A stretch of DNA of 35,888 nt from Paenibacillus luteus (GTDB lineage: Bacteria > Bacillota > Bacilli > Paenibacillales > Paenibacillaceae): positions 1 to 35,888 of the forward strand of contig NZ_SKCD01000045.1 of NCBI RefSeq assembly GCF_006542765.1. The letters are read 5' to 3'. Below, in pieces: positions 8,294-14,991 of this stretch. Made by a program: the position numbers and the translations under genes. The notes under the pieces are model-generated. The model did no database searches and had not been told where the DNA came from. It saw nothing but the letters and a program-made list of their open reading frames with translations. Within the stretch, counting starts at the first letter, position 1. Every line of letters begins with the position of its first letter.

Positions 8294-8548
8294 TTATTTT
8301 TCTCCCTCTTGCTTAACCTTTTTTTTTCCGTTCTCAATGTAGGCTTTACACGCTTCTGCAAACTCTAAGAGTCCCTTCTCACACACTAAACTTCTATTGC
8401 CATTAACAAGTTCACGTGCAATGTAATCTAAATCACTAATTAATGATTCAGGCAAAGTAATTGATATTGTCTTTTTCCCTGTATTTTCATTACTTATTAA
8501 TTGTAGAATAGCATTTTCATATGTTGCAGTTTTTGGTTTTCTCCCCAT
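8294..8548 (-). CDS. Ribbon-helix-helix regulator upstream of parM (84 aa)
   Basis: The ATG at 8548 has GGAGG 7-8 nt upstream; upstream in-frame codons lack a site. Residues ~23-65 contain a CopG/RHH pattern (KKTISITLPESLISDLDYIA…), with a beta strand followed by two helices, and the ends are basic. It is likely an autorepressor and/or centromere-binding protein for the segregation operon. It lies between two sets of short repeats: TACAAT boxes in front of its own gene and TGTAGAC boxes in front of parM. Confidence 0.8.
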   Translation of the reverse strand: MGRKPKTATYENAILQLISNENTGKKTISITLPESLISDLDYIARELVNGNRSLVCEKGLLEFAEACKAYIENGKKKVKQEGEK

Positions 8549-8566
8549 AGATTTAACCTCCATAAA

Positions 8567-8596
8567 TACAATGTTATTTACAATATGTTTTACAAT
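8567..8596 (-). promoter_or_regulatory. Three phased ATTGTA boxes before the RHH gene
   Basis: TACAAT (minus strand ATTGTA) starts at 8567, 8579 and 8591, exactly 12 bp apart. They lie between the ribosome site of the RHH gene and a minus-strand TATAAT-like element. Regular spacing of about one helical turn is typical of RHH operator arrays; autoregulation is inference. Confidence 0.55.
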
Positions 8597-8680
8597 ATTA
8601 TATGAACATATTTTACCATGCAAATTCAAACGATACCACCTTCTTTTGACTGGAAAAGAATGAATGTAGCTGCGCAGAAA

Positions 8681-9060
8681 GTGACAAGGGAATTCACCTA
8701 CAATTCCGGTCTTCCATAACTGAAACTTATCTTCCCGATCCCGATAGCTTCAAGCAACATTCGGCGGTGAAAGAATTACTTAACCTTCTCCCGTTCAGAT
8801 CACAGCTGCCTGGTTCTTCAATTAGTAGAATGAGCGTCCTGGTTTCTCGTATGTGCTGCGTGGTGACTAGCTCCCACCACAGCACAGCTACCGTCTTCTG
8901 GAGACCCTTCAAACGGTTTGGATCTTCTAAGACCATCCAGGCTAGGATTAGCCCACCCCAAGAAATGTCATTATGCTTATCATCGCCCTCCGTCTAAAAT
9001 CCTTCCCTTCGTTTCTTTCCCTCCCGACAACTATTGGCTTTCAGTACTTTTCACTGTCAC
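8681..9060 (-). ncRNA. Candidate large structured RNA (~380 nt), family unknown
   Basis: No plausible gene on either strand, yet the minus strand folds well by eye. GTGACA (5' end, from 9060) pairs with TGTCAC at 8686-8681. Inside are CAGT/ACTG around 9056-9042, a GGCTA-ATCC-TAGCC hairpin near 8940, a strong 11-bp two-part hairpin at 8853-8885 (GTGCTG+TGGTG with CACCA+CAGCAC) and a GGAATT/AATTCC hairpin at 8689-8707. GA-rich single strands lie between them. I checked by eye for group II intron domain V, RNase P and tRNA features and saw none, and no reverse transcriptase or IscB/IsrB-like nuclease is in the window. Strand and boundaries are uncertain. Confidence 0.35.
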
Positions 9061-9090
9061 CACTCATCTATTAGTAGTTATATAAAAGAA

Positions 9091-9127
9091 ATATAAAATA
9101 CAATGTATTTCGCATTGTATTTTATAT
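9091..9127. repeat. 15-bp perfect inverted repeat, AT-rich
   Basis: Arms 9091-9105 and 9113-9127 are perfectly complementary around a 7-nt loop. AT-rich without a T-tract, so more like a cruciform or binding site than a terminator. A second hairpin with 8-bp arms follows at 9140-9158. Confidence 0.85.
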
Positions 9128-9249
9128 TATTAAAGTCTGTTCACGCTGGAAGCGTGAAAATGATTTCACCCTACTAAATGTTAATGCTCTGCATTGAGTT
9201 CGCCTTCAGCTCACGCAGGGAAAAATCACAAAAGTCAAAGGCATGCTCC

Positions 9250-9315
9250 GGACCCTCTTTGTCCACGCTGCCGCGTGGAAGGATCTGCCCTTTCGGTCAG
9301 ATCCTAAGAGGGACC
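9250..9315. repeat. Three-way junction hairpin 1
   Basis: Outer arms 9250-9259 and 9306-9315 (10 bp, one mismatch) enclose two hairpins: TCCACG/CGTGGA at 9262-9279 and GGATCTG/CAGATCC at 9281-9304. Confidence 0.8.
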
Positions 9316-9323
9316 GAAACACT

Positions 9324-9433
9324 TATGCCCCTGTGTAGCCTTGCGTTTTGGCGCGTTGCGCCAAACAACGAACCATGTTACGATATTTCATATCGTACAT
9401 GGATCGTTGTACGCAAGCCTACACAGGGGCATA
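9324..9433. repeat. Three-way junction hairpin 2 (23-bp outer stem)
   Basis: Outer arms 9324-9346 and 9411-9433 pair over 23 bp with one mismatch. Inside are a perfect 8-bp hairpin (9347-9365) and an 18-bp stepwise hairpin (9366-9409: CAACGA, CCATGT, ACGATA with their complements). This is the clearest branched element of the array. Confidence 0.9.
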
Positions 9434-9458
9434 TACGTGTCGCTTTGCTCCCGAAATA

Positions 9459-9512
9459 GATTTATGCCGTACTACGCATGGGTTTTTCCCCATGCTGCAT
9501 ACAACATAAATC
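9459..9512. repeat. Nested hairpin 3
   Basis: GATTTATG (9459-9466) pairs with CATAAATC (9505-9512); inside, GCATGGG (9476-9482) pairs with CCCATGC (9488-9494) around five T. Confidence 0.8.
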
Positions 9513-9514
9513 AT

Positions 9515-9619
9515 GGAGCCCGAATCACCTACACCCGCGGCCATCTTACTACGATACAGTTAAACCTCGCTACCGCTCGTTTAACTTGGTATCGTGTAAG
9601 ATAGCACGCGGCCGGCTCC
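9515..9619. repeat. Nested hairpin 4 (22-bp inner stem)
   Basis: GGAGCC (9515-9520) pairs with GGCTCC (9614-9619). The inner stem 9543-9565 / 9579-9602 has three perfect blocks (7, 7 and 8 bp) separated by small bulges, with a 13-nt loop. Confidence 0.85.
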
Positions 9620-9717
9620 GGAAGTTTTGTCCCTTTGGGCCAAAACCGCTATCGCGCGCGCAGAGCGCGTTCCTTTGCCTGTGTACGGTGTCCGGGCTCC
9701 CTTCAACCCCTTCCGAA

Positions 9718-9766
9718 CCCTTCGCTTTGCGAAGGGCCGCCCCCAAACTCTTGGGGGCTTTCGGCC
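9718..9766. repeat. Adjacent hairpins 5 (CCCTTCGC and GCCCCCAA arms)
   Basis: An 8-bp perfect hairpin at 9718-9736 overlaps a second nest in which GGCCG (9735-9739) and CGGCC (9762-9766) enclose GCCCCCAA/TTGGGGGC (9739-9758). A third, GTTTTG/CAAAAC with inner CCC/GGG, lies just before at 9624-9646. Confidence 0.75.
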
Positions 9767-9771
9767 TTGTC

Positions 9772-9928
9772 CAGCTACGCTAGACAAGCACGAAATCGCG
9801 TGTTGCTCCGCAACTTTTATTCCGCTATTTTTGCCCCTATATGGGGCAAAAAAACGCGAAATAAAACGCGATTTCTATTCAAATTACGTTTCCTTCGGAA
9901 CGTAATTTGAATGCTTGTCTAGCAGCTG
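9772..9928. repeat. Multi-branch element 6 (outer stem plus four inner stems)
   Basis: Outer arms 9772-9789 and 9913-9928 pair over 16 bp with a 2-nt bulge. Inside: GAAATCGCG (9792-9800) with CGCGATTTC (9867-9875), enclosing GTTG/CAAC (9802-9814) and a long stem ending in TTTTTGCCCC/GGGGCAAAAA (9828-9852). A separate perfect 14-bp hairpin follows at 9877-9912. Confidence 0.88.
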
Positions 9929-9950
9929 ACCAAGGTAAAGATTAAGTGCC

Positions 9951-10147
9951 TCGCATGATGGAATCATGCGATTGTTTCAAAGCTTCGCATTGAAACAATA
10001 AGTCAAAAACAAAGATTCAATCTCCGTATCGGTCGCTTCGCTCTTTCCCGATACATGCAATTGAATCTCCTAAACATGAAATCTTCGCATGAGTATCATG
10101 CGGTTGTAACAAGTCTCCGCATCGGTCGATTTGCTCTATACCGATGC
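9951..10147. repeat. Hairpin series 7 with two related units
   Basis: Perfect hairpins at 9951-9971, 9971-9999, nested 10014-10067 (GATTCAA…TTGAATC around GTATCGG…CCGATAC), 10086-10102 and 10119-10147 (GCATCGG…CCGATGC). The CGCATGA hairpins (9951, 10086) and the ATCGG-TCG hairpins (10026, 10119) are diverged copies of one two-hairpin unit. Confidence 0.8.
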
Positions 10148-10188
10148 TTAAACTTAAAACAATATAATGAAAGGAGAGCTAGTTCCTA

Positions 10189-10728
10189 ATGGATCTTCGT
10201 GTTGCTCCTCCCAAGCTTGAAAAGATCATATCGCCTTATCTGCTCCATTTTCTGAAGTCTTATTCAACTACACTTTCATTTGATAACCAGGTCTTAGACT
10301 TAGGTTCTGGAAAATGGAGACACGCAAATTTCATGCACCGAATTGGTTTCAAAAAAATCACTTGCATTGACCGATATACCTTTCCAAATCAACCAGATTA
10401 TATTACTTATATCGAACATAATTTAGAAAATAAAATGCACTTTATTGATAATAAATTCGACATTATAATAGCAACATTTTTGTTTATGTTTATCAAAAAT
10501 AGGAGAGGTTTAATAGACGAAATAACAAGATTATCTAATCATAATTCTTACTTAATATGTACGTTAAACAACAAAAAAACCAGTACATATAGACCTGCTT
10601 TATCGTTCGGTAATTCTACAAATTCAGAAGACATAATTGCACTTTTAGATCCCACTTTCTGGATCATCCTACATAAAAACAAAGACAGTTTTATTGCCCA
10701 ACGAAGGGAGGGATTAACGAATGGCTAA
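10189..10728 (+). CDS. Class I methyltransferase-like protein (179 aa)
   Basis: Residues ~34-45 (VLDLGSGKWRHA) match methyltransferase motif I, with an acidic residue ending the next strand (ITCIDRY, ~57-63). FDIIIATFLFMF (~89-100) looks like motif IV/V. At 179 aa it is short for the family and lacks a recognition domain, so DNA methylation is not implied; it may be a reduced or repurposed enzyme. AAGGAG lies upstream of the ATG. Its stop overlaps the next gene by 8 bp. Codon use is more AT-rich than the following two genes. Confidence 0.65.
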   Translation: MDLRVAPPKLEKIISPYLLHFLKSYSTTLSFDNQVLDLGSGKWRHANFMHRIGFKKITCIDRYTFPNQPDYITYIEHNLENKMHFIDNKFDIIIATFLFMFIKNRRGLIDEITRLSNHNSYLICTLNNKKTSTYRPALSFGNSTNSEDIIALLDPTFWIILHKNKDSFIAQRREGLTNG

Positions 10729-11308
10729 AGGCAGACGCGGTAAGAAAAGTGAGTATATCAAGGCTGTAAAAACAGCTGAACAAAGAGCGCTCAAAAATCT
10801 TTGGCGTACTGGCGTTGTTACAAAATCCCAGCTTGAAAAACATTATGAGCTTCACGGTGAAAGATTGGCCAAGTTTGAAAAAAGTGGTTTCATCTCCATC
10901 CAACAAGATTTAATTCGTCTCGATAAAAAAGGCATTGATTATTGCAATAAAGAACTTAAGCTCGATCCCAGTTACCGGTACAGATCCCAGTCCAACCACC
11001 TGAAACATGACCTAAAGCTGACCGTTGCCTATCTGAAGCTAAATCCGGAGATACAAGAAACTTGGAAAACTGAAATGCAGCTCTATTACGAAGCGAAGGC
11101 CCAGGACAACTTTCTTACGTTCAAGCAAGAAATGACCGAGCAGCATCCTTCTGGCCACTTCAAAGCTGTACCGGACGCAGCCATTCAAGATCCTAACACC
11201 GGTCTATATATGGCTTTTGAATGTGTGACCAAAAACTATAATGAAGCTGACATTGCGCAGAAAGAAGCATTTTCCGCTCAATACTTGGGCGGCATCTACA
11301 AATTTTGA
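10721..11308 (+). CDS. Replication-relaxation-like protein (195 aa)
   Basis: An N-terminal basic region and winged-helix (~22-78: QRALKNLWRTGVVTKSQLEKHYELHGERLAKFEKSG…) are followed by the pattern NHLKHDLKL (~92-100), W-x-T-E (~116-119) and VPDAAIQD…FEC (~151-170). This order resembles the Replic_Relax family, whose C-terminal part has a PD-(D/E)XK-like nuclease fold. Such proteins occur in Bacillota and Actinobacteria mobile elements near coupling ATPases. GAGGG 8 nt upstream supports the start at 10721. The array of nested palindromes upstream is a candidate target (inference). Catalytic ability is unproven. Confidence 0.65.
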   Translation: MAKGRRGKKSEYIKAVKTAEQRALKNLWRTGVVTKSQLEKHYELHGERLAKFEKSGFISIQQDLIRLDKKGIDYCNKELKLDPSYRYRSQSNHLKHDLKLTVAYLKLNPEIQETWKTEMQLYYEAKAQDNFLTFKQEMTEQHPSGHFKAVPDAAIQDPNTGLYMAFECVTKNYNEADIAQKEAFSAQYLGGIYKF

Positions 11309-11322
11309 AAGGAGCTTATCCT

Positions 11323-12573
11323 ATGGGGTTAATTGAAGAAATTCGGGCTTATCATGAAGATCCGAGCAATTTTGAATCTATGACTATATCCGGGGTGTTA
11401 ATCGACCCAGCGATCCACGCCACCATTGACCGACATTACAAGCGTTTCTTGGAAGTGCTGCTTGAATATTTTCCGTATATTCTCAAAACACAATGGCGCG
11501 AGCTTTACGGTAAATCTAAAATGACCGGCCACAATGCTGTGAATGAATTGGTTGAGCTGAAGGTACTAGGAGAAGGGAGCTTCAAGGGCTGCCATTACGT
11601 ATTTCCTATTACAAGAGCGGTAAAATGGTACACGAAGAAAGAAAATGCAAATCCGTTTGTTCAGAAGCAATCAAACAATAAGCTGCTCGATCATTTCATG
11701 CGAGCTGAATATTTCCTGCGAACCAACCAGCTCATACAAATAAGTCCTGATTATTTTTTTAACCGGCTTCTTTGGGATCGCCGGAAAATACTCCTGGAAC
11801 AAAAGGAAGTCACCGACCAATTATCCGGAATCAATAAGCAGCTGTCCGATCTGCAAGAGCAGATCCGGCAGCTCTCACAGAATGCAGCGGCTAATCTGAA
11901 CCGAATTATTACCTTAGCCGAACAGAGAGCCAACTTGACCCGCATAATGAAAGAACTTCAGATCCAGGAGGAAATTATTAAAGAAAAATCCAAGGGGTTG
12001 CCACCATTTAAGATTCCTGAAATAGCTGAAGGCGGCGCAATAGATTGTGTAGAAGAATACCAAGCGCGGAAGGTATTCGCTGATGGTGTACCGGAATTTA
12101 AGACTAAACTTGATTATATTACTTTTGTACAAAAGTGTTTGTCGATCTTACCTGATCGTAACTGCTATTTTGAGAACATCAGTTTGACGGATGCAGGCTT
12201 TAAACTGGATCTTGTCATAATCCATTATCATGACTCTTCTAAATCTCGTTATCATAGATTAATTGATGATGTAAACCTCATATGTGATTGCTTCATGAAT
12301 GGTAGCTTTACTCTTCGTGTTCTTTGCGAAAGTGAGAAGGACCAGGAACGCGCCGATAAGGTTTTAAAAGAAGTCTTTCGTCAGCGAAACAGATCCATTT
12401 CTGATATACAGAAAAAGCGTACTAATCGCAAGAATCTTTGCGAGAAGTACATTATTACAAACACTAATATAGCTCGATATTTTCAAAGAGGTGATTCTGA
12501 CCTCTTAGTACATGAGTCAGATTTAAAAGATTTAGAGCAAATTATTTCACAGCTGCAAGCAAAAATGGACTAA
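11323..12573 (+). CDS. Coiled-coil protein, possible wHTH (416 aa)
   Basis: The ATG at 11323 has AAAGGAG 8-9 nt upstream and is preferred over an in-frame ATG at 11305. Residues ~35-95 look like a winged helix (…LYGKSKMTGHNAVNELVELKVLGEG…). Residues ~145-220 are a strongly predicted coiled coil (repeating Leu/Ile with Gln/Glu), and the C-terminal ~170 residues form a mixed alpha/beta part ending in another short coiled coil. No family is recognised. It is the third gene of the operon with the replication-relaxation-like gene and is followed by a terminator; a DNA-binding partner of that protein is plausible. Confidence 0.75.
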   Translation: MGLIEEIRAYHEDPSNFESMTISGVLIDPAIHATIDRHYKRFLEVLLEYFPYILKTQWRELYGKSKMTGHNAVNELVELKVLGEGSFKGCHYVFPITRAVKWYTKKENANPFVQKQSNNKLLDHFMRAEYFLRTNQLIQISPDYFFNRLLWDRRKILLEQKEVTDQLSGINKQLSDLQEQIRQLSQNAAANLNRIITLAEQRANLTRIMKELQIQEEIIKEKSKGLPPFKIPEIAEGGAIDCVEEYQARKVFADGVPEFKTKLDYITFVQKCLSILPDRNCYFENISLTDAGFKLDLVIIHYHDSSKSRYHRLIDDVNLICDCFMNGSFTLRVLCESEKDQERADKVLKEVFRQRNRSISDIQKKRTNRKNLCEKYIITNTNIARYFQRGDSDLLVHESDLKDLEQIISQLQAKMD

Positions 12574-12606
12574 AAAAGTACCCTATTAAAATTATCAGAA
12601 GATTCG

Positions 12607-12634
12607 AAAGCGCGCAGCTGCCGCGCTTTTTTTT
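12607..12634 (+). terminator. Intrinsic terminator after the coiled-coil gene
   Basis: AAGCGCG pairs with CGCGCTT around CAGCTGC, followed by a run of eight T. Confidence 0.9.
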
Positions 12635-12681
12635 GTCTCATAGAATAACTACTTTTCAGTGTTTTATTTGTTATATTTTCA

Positions 12682-12710
12682 TTGCTGCAAGATAGAAAAA
12701 ATGGTATAAT
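12682..12710 (+). promoter_or_regulatory. Sigma-A-type promoter TTGCTG-17-TATAAT
   Basis: TTGCTG at 12682-12687, 17-bp spacer, TATAAT at 12705-12710. Transcription would start near 12717, giving a ~165-nt leader before the gene at 12883. Confidence 0.75.
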
Positions 12711-12758
12711 TTTCTCGTAGCCGTTTGTCTTGTATTTGTTTTAAAGCAGATGATCTGC

Positions 12759-12867
12759 GAGATGTTTTTAGGGGTTGTCCTACGGACTTCTATCTGGATT
12801 TATCATTCTCTAACTGAATGGTATTTCGAGATGGATGTCCGTAGACAATCCTAAAAAAACATATCTC
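12759..12867 (+). promoter_or_regulatory. Long leader hairpin ending at the ribosome site
   Basis: Arms 12759-12787 and 12837-12867 pair over about 27 bp with small bulges around a 49-nt loop. The AAGGAGG ribosome site begins just after the stem. There is no T-run, so control of translation or RNA stability is more likely than termination. The stem includes TACGGAC/GTCCGTA and TTGTC/GACAA blocks. Confidence 0.75.
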
Positions 12868-12882
12868 AAGGAGGAATGCTTT

Positions 12883-13503
12883 ATGAACAAAAGGCAAAAT
12901 AATGGTGACGATGGATTTACTGGTTTGTTGGGACTTATTCTACTTGGAATGGCGCTACTTGGGGCAAACAAGGAGAAGGTAGAAGCATTTTTGGAAAAGG
13001 CTGGCATTGTCGCTGGTAAGATTCTTACGATTTCGATTTATGTCGGAATTTCAGTTTTGGTATTGCTCATAACCTATAAGATAGTCCGTGCTGTTTACAA
13101 GGCAAAAAAACGGAAGAAAGAACGCCGTATTGCTGCTTTGGAAAAAGAACTGACTAATGCAAAGGCTGATATGAACTATTACCTGGAACTGTCTGTATCG
13201 GAAGCATTTCATTTTGGCCTGGCTGAAGAAATTGCAGAACGTCATGATCTTGAAGTTTCTGTTTACGGACCGGCTTTGTTTTCTGAAACCAATAACGTGT
13301 TGATCGGTAAACGTAAAGTTGCAGATATTCACGAAATTGAATTAGAACTCTATGGCTATACGGAAACATGGAACTATGACAAAAACGTTGTGTATTTAGT
13401 CACTGTTAAATTGAATCAAAACCGATTCAATAATGATCTTATTAACGCTCGCCGTAATCGTACTTTGTCCAGAGAAAAGGGTACTCGCTATGCAAGGTCT
13501 TAA
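12883..13503 (+). CDS. Membrane protein with a basic coiled-coil linker (206 aa)
   Basis: The ATG at 12883 has a near-perfect ribosome site (AAGGAGG). Hydrophobic segments lie at ~12-28 and ~45-66, followed by a very basic stretch (KAKKRKKERR), a short coiled coil (~78-100) and a soluble alpha/beta domain (~100-195) of unknown type. No family recognised. Its stop overlaps the next gene by 14 bp. The long structured leader in front suggests tight control of its synthesis. Confidence 0.8.
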   Translation: MNKRQNNGDDGFTGLLGLILLGMALLGANKEKVEAFLEKAGIVAGKILTISIYVGISVLVLLITYKIVRAVYKAKKRKKERRIAALEKELTNAKADMNYYLELSVSEAFHFGLAEEIAERHDLEVSVYGPALFSETNNVLIGKRKVADIHEIELELYGYTETWNYDKNVVYLVTVKLNQNRFNNDLINARRNRTLSREKGTRYARS

Positions 13504-13672
13504 TAATCATTTTACGCTCGATGTTTGCAGCTGCTCTCATGGTTATTATCTTGCAAAAGTATACCTTTACGCTCCACCTCAAAGAACCTCAGAATTCTTT
13601 GAAACTGAATTTTTAGCACTTATGCATTATTTATCTATTGCAACCGGTGCTAAAATTTCTATTCTCGACTAA
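13490..13672 (+). CDS. Small hypothetical protein (60 aa)
   Basis: The ATG at 13490 lies inside the end of the preceding gene, with AAGGG 8 nt upstream. The protein has a CSCSHGYY motif and a compact alpha/beta pattern without membrane segments. The overlap suggests co-translation with the membrane protein. Confidence 0.6.
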   Translation: MQGLNNHFTLDVCSCSHGYYLAKVYLYAPPQRTSEFFETEFLALMHYLSIATGAKISILD

Positions 13673-13757
13673 CTTTATTCTATCGTGTACTATCGCCTAT
13701 TTGATAAATATTGATCTCCTTTTTGTGACGATCTATTTATCTCCTGGCAACCGGCTT

Positions 13758-13834
13758 AAGACAAGAATGATTTTCTTATGATCTGTGCTCCCTTTTTTTG
13801 GTTGAGCTATTTCATTTGACTCATTTCTTGTCTT
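13758..13834 (+). terminator. Inverted repeat with T-rich tail (possible terminator)
   Basis: Arms 13758-13770 and 13821-13834 pair over 13 bp with one bulge around a ~50-nt loop, followed by TTTCTTTTTC. The large loop makes ordinary termination uncertain. The rest of 13673-13927 shows no gene. Confidence 0.35.
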
Positions 13835-13927
13835 TTTCTTTTTCTACTTGGTTTATTCCCTCTATTATTTGTCCATACTGATGATAGATTCCCTGGCAGC
13901 TGCAAGTAAACGACTCCGGCCGGATCT

Positions 13928-14191
13928 TCATCCCCCAGTAGTCTTCCTTTTACGAGCTTCAGGAATTACCTTTTTAACGATCCGATTCGTGCTATCCTGA
14001 AACGATTCTCGAATGAAAGTTTCTAGCACCCTTGTCCCAATAATTTCCGGGGTGACTTCGTGATCAGCATCAACATTTTCGTTAATGGCTTCACAAATCA
14101 TCTTCAGCTTATAGTAATCGCTTCGCGATAGCCTGGACATAACCGTTCGGTGTTTAAGCGATTCGATAAACATGTCTTTCCACAGTCCCAT
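13928..14191 (-). CDS. Small helical protein, possible DNA-binding (87 aa)
   Basis: The start at 14191 has GGTGGTGAT upstream. Basic at both ends, helical, with a central region (SRLSRSDYYKLKMICEAIN…) that could be ribbon-helix-helix or a simple helical hairpin. It follows the 176-residue gene by 12 bp and probably shares its message. No family recognised. Its position near rep suggests a copy-control or replication accessory role (weak inference). Confidence 0.6.
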   Translation of the reverse strand: MGLWKDMFIESLKHRTVMSRLSRSDYYKLKMICEAINENVDADHEVTPEIIGTRVLETFIRESFQDSTNRIVKKVIPEARKRKTTGG

Positions 14192-14203
14192 ACGATCACC
14201 ACC

Positions 14204-14734
14204 CTATTCTAATATGCTCCAAGCTTTGGAAGGTTGGAGTAATGCAGTGACTGGTTTCATTGGACCTGTAAAATCTTCTTTCAACATCCCAGGAGCTACC
14301 TTTTGAATTGTTTTCAGATCATGCAGAGCATAGCGTAGAAGCGCATAGGTCGCATGTGCTAGAAAGGACACCCCTAACCCTATTTGAAACTCACAGAGCT
14401 GATCGTAGAGCGTTTGAGAAGCTTTTAACTTAAATCTGTCTCGTTCGCTGTCATCATTTATGTACTCGTAAATGGAACGATATTCTTTATGTCCGCAATA
14501 TGTAATATTCTCAGTAAATCGAAAATCACGCTTGAAATATGAGCTGAAAAATACAATGCAATCTTCATCTAATAAAGCAGTCTTCACCAGCTGTATTCCA
14601 ACTTCGCCTTCAGGTAAAGCACAACGATTGGCTATGCGCTGAATCCAGACACGTTCTATATCAGGAATATATGGCGCTATAGCACGTTTCTTATCTGACC
14701 TTACCTTACGCTGTTTCACTGCCCTATCGTCCAT
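14204..14734 (-). CDS. Hypothetical protein near the origin (176 aa)
   Basis: The ATG at 14734 has GAGGTG 6 nt upstream; an upstream GTG overlaps that site. The N-terminus is strongly basic (KQRKVRSDKKR) and the rest is helical, with two similar helix-rich halves of the kind seen in paired ribbon-helix-helix proteins. No membrane segment. Not recognised. Divergent from the 45-residue gene at 14854, so the 14735-14853 gap probably carries two promoters. Confidence 0.65.
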   Translation of the reverse strand: MDDRAVKQRKVRSDKKRAIAPYIPDIERVWIQRIANRCALPEGEVGIQLVKTALLDEDCIVFFSSYFKRDFRFTENITYCGHKEYRSIYEYINDDSERDRFKLKASQTLYDQLCEFQIGLGVSFLAHATYALLRYALHDLKTIQKVAPGMLKEDFTGPMKPVTALLQPSKAWSILE

Positions 14735-14853
14735 ATCAAGCACCTCAATCTTTAGGAAGTATAGTAGGAACTTCGTTCCGGGGTGACTAACCTAAATATA
14801 TGCAGCACTAGCGAAAGATAGTCCAAGCATTCGAGAGAGGAGGGAGGTACACC

Positions 14854-14991
14854 ATGAAAGTTAATTTGACTAAAAGAGAAATGGAAGAACTCGCGTTCAG
14901 CGCAATTGAATCCGCTAAACGCCTGGGTATACCCCTAAAGAAAAAAAAGAAGAAAGTCGTACTGCAGCTGGTAAAGGGAAAAAAGAAATAA
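14854..14991 (+). CDS. Lysine-rich microprotein (45 aa)
   Basis: A very strong ribosome site (AGGAGGGAGG) lies 4-6 nt before the ATG at 14854. The 45 residues have an amphipathic helix (~6-24) and then a very basic tail with runs of six and three lysines. There is no membrane segment. It may bind nucleic acid near the replication origin; function unknown. The opposite-strand frame over it has no ribosome site. Confidence 0.65.
   Translation: MKVNLTKREMEELAFSAIESAKRLGIPLKKKKKKVVLQLVKGKKK

Larger units (their letters stand above)
9250..10147. repeat. ~0.9-kb array of nested inverted repeats (multi-branch hairpins)
   Basis: More than 15 inverted repeats follow each other almost without spacing. 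Several enclose two or more inner hairpins, so the single strand would fold into three-way or more complex junctions (details in separate entries). Loops repeatedly contain GCTTCGCT/GCTCCGC-like sequence. Codon patterns here are not protein-like. The array ends about 40 bp before the methyltransferase-like / replication-relaxation operon. It may be an origin (oriT, single-strand origin) or a nest of palindromic mobile elements. Confidence 0.85.

Noticed and set aside
8727..8936. Minus-strand frame of 69 codons
   Set aside because: No ribosome site; it overlaps the strong hairpin at 8853-8885 and fits a structured RNA better.
8681..9060. Group II intron relic
   Set aside because: No domain V-like GAGC…GTTC hairpin and no reverse transcriptase; kept only as an unassigned RNA.
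9178..9910. Several overlapping open frames of 60-100 codons
   Set aside because: They run through the hairpin stems and loops on both strands, have no ribosome sites and give protein sequences rich in Arg, Cys and Pro without domain patterns.
10162..10175. TATAAT just before the methyltransferase-like gene
   Set aside because: A start 7 nt later would fall inside the ribosome site and remove it; no -35 at proper spacing.
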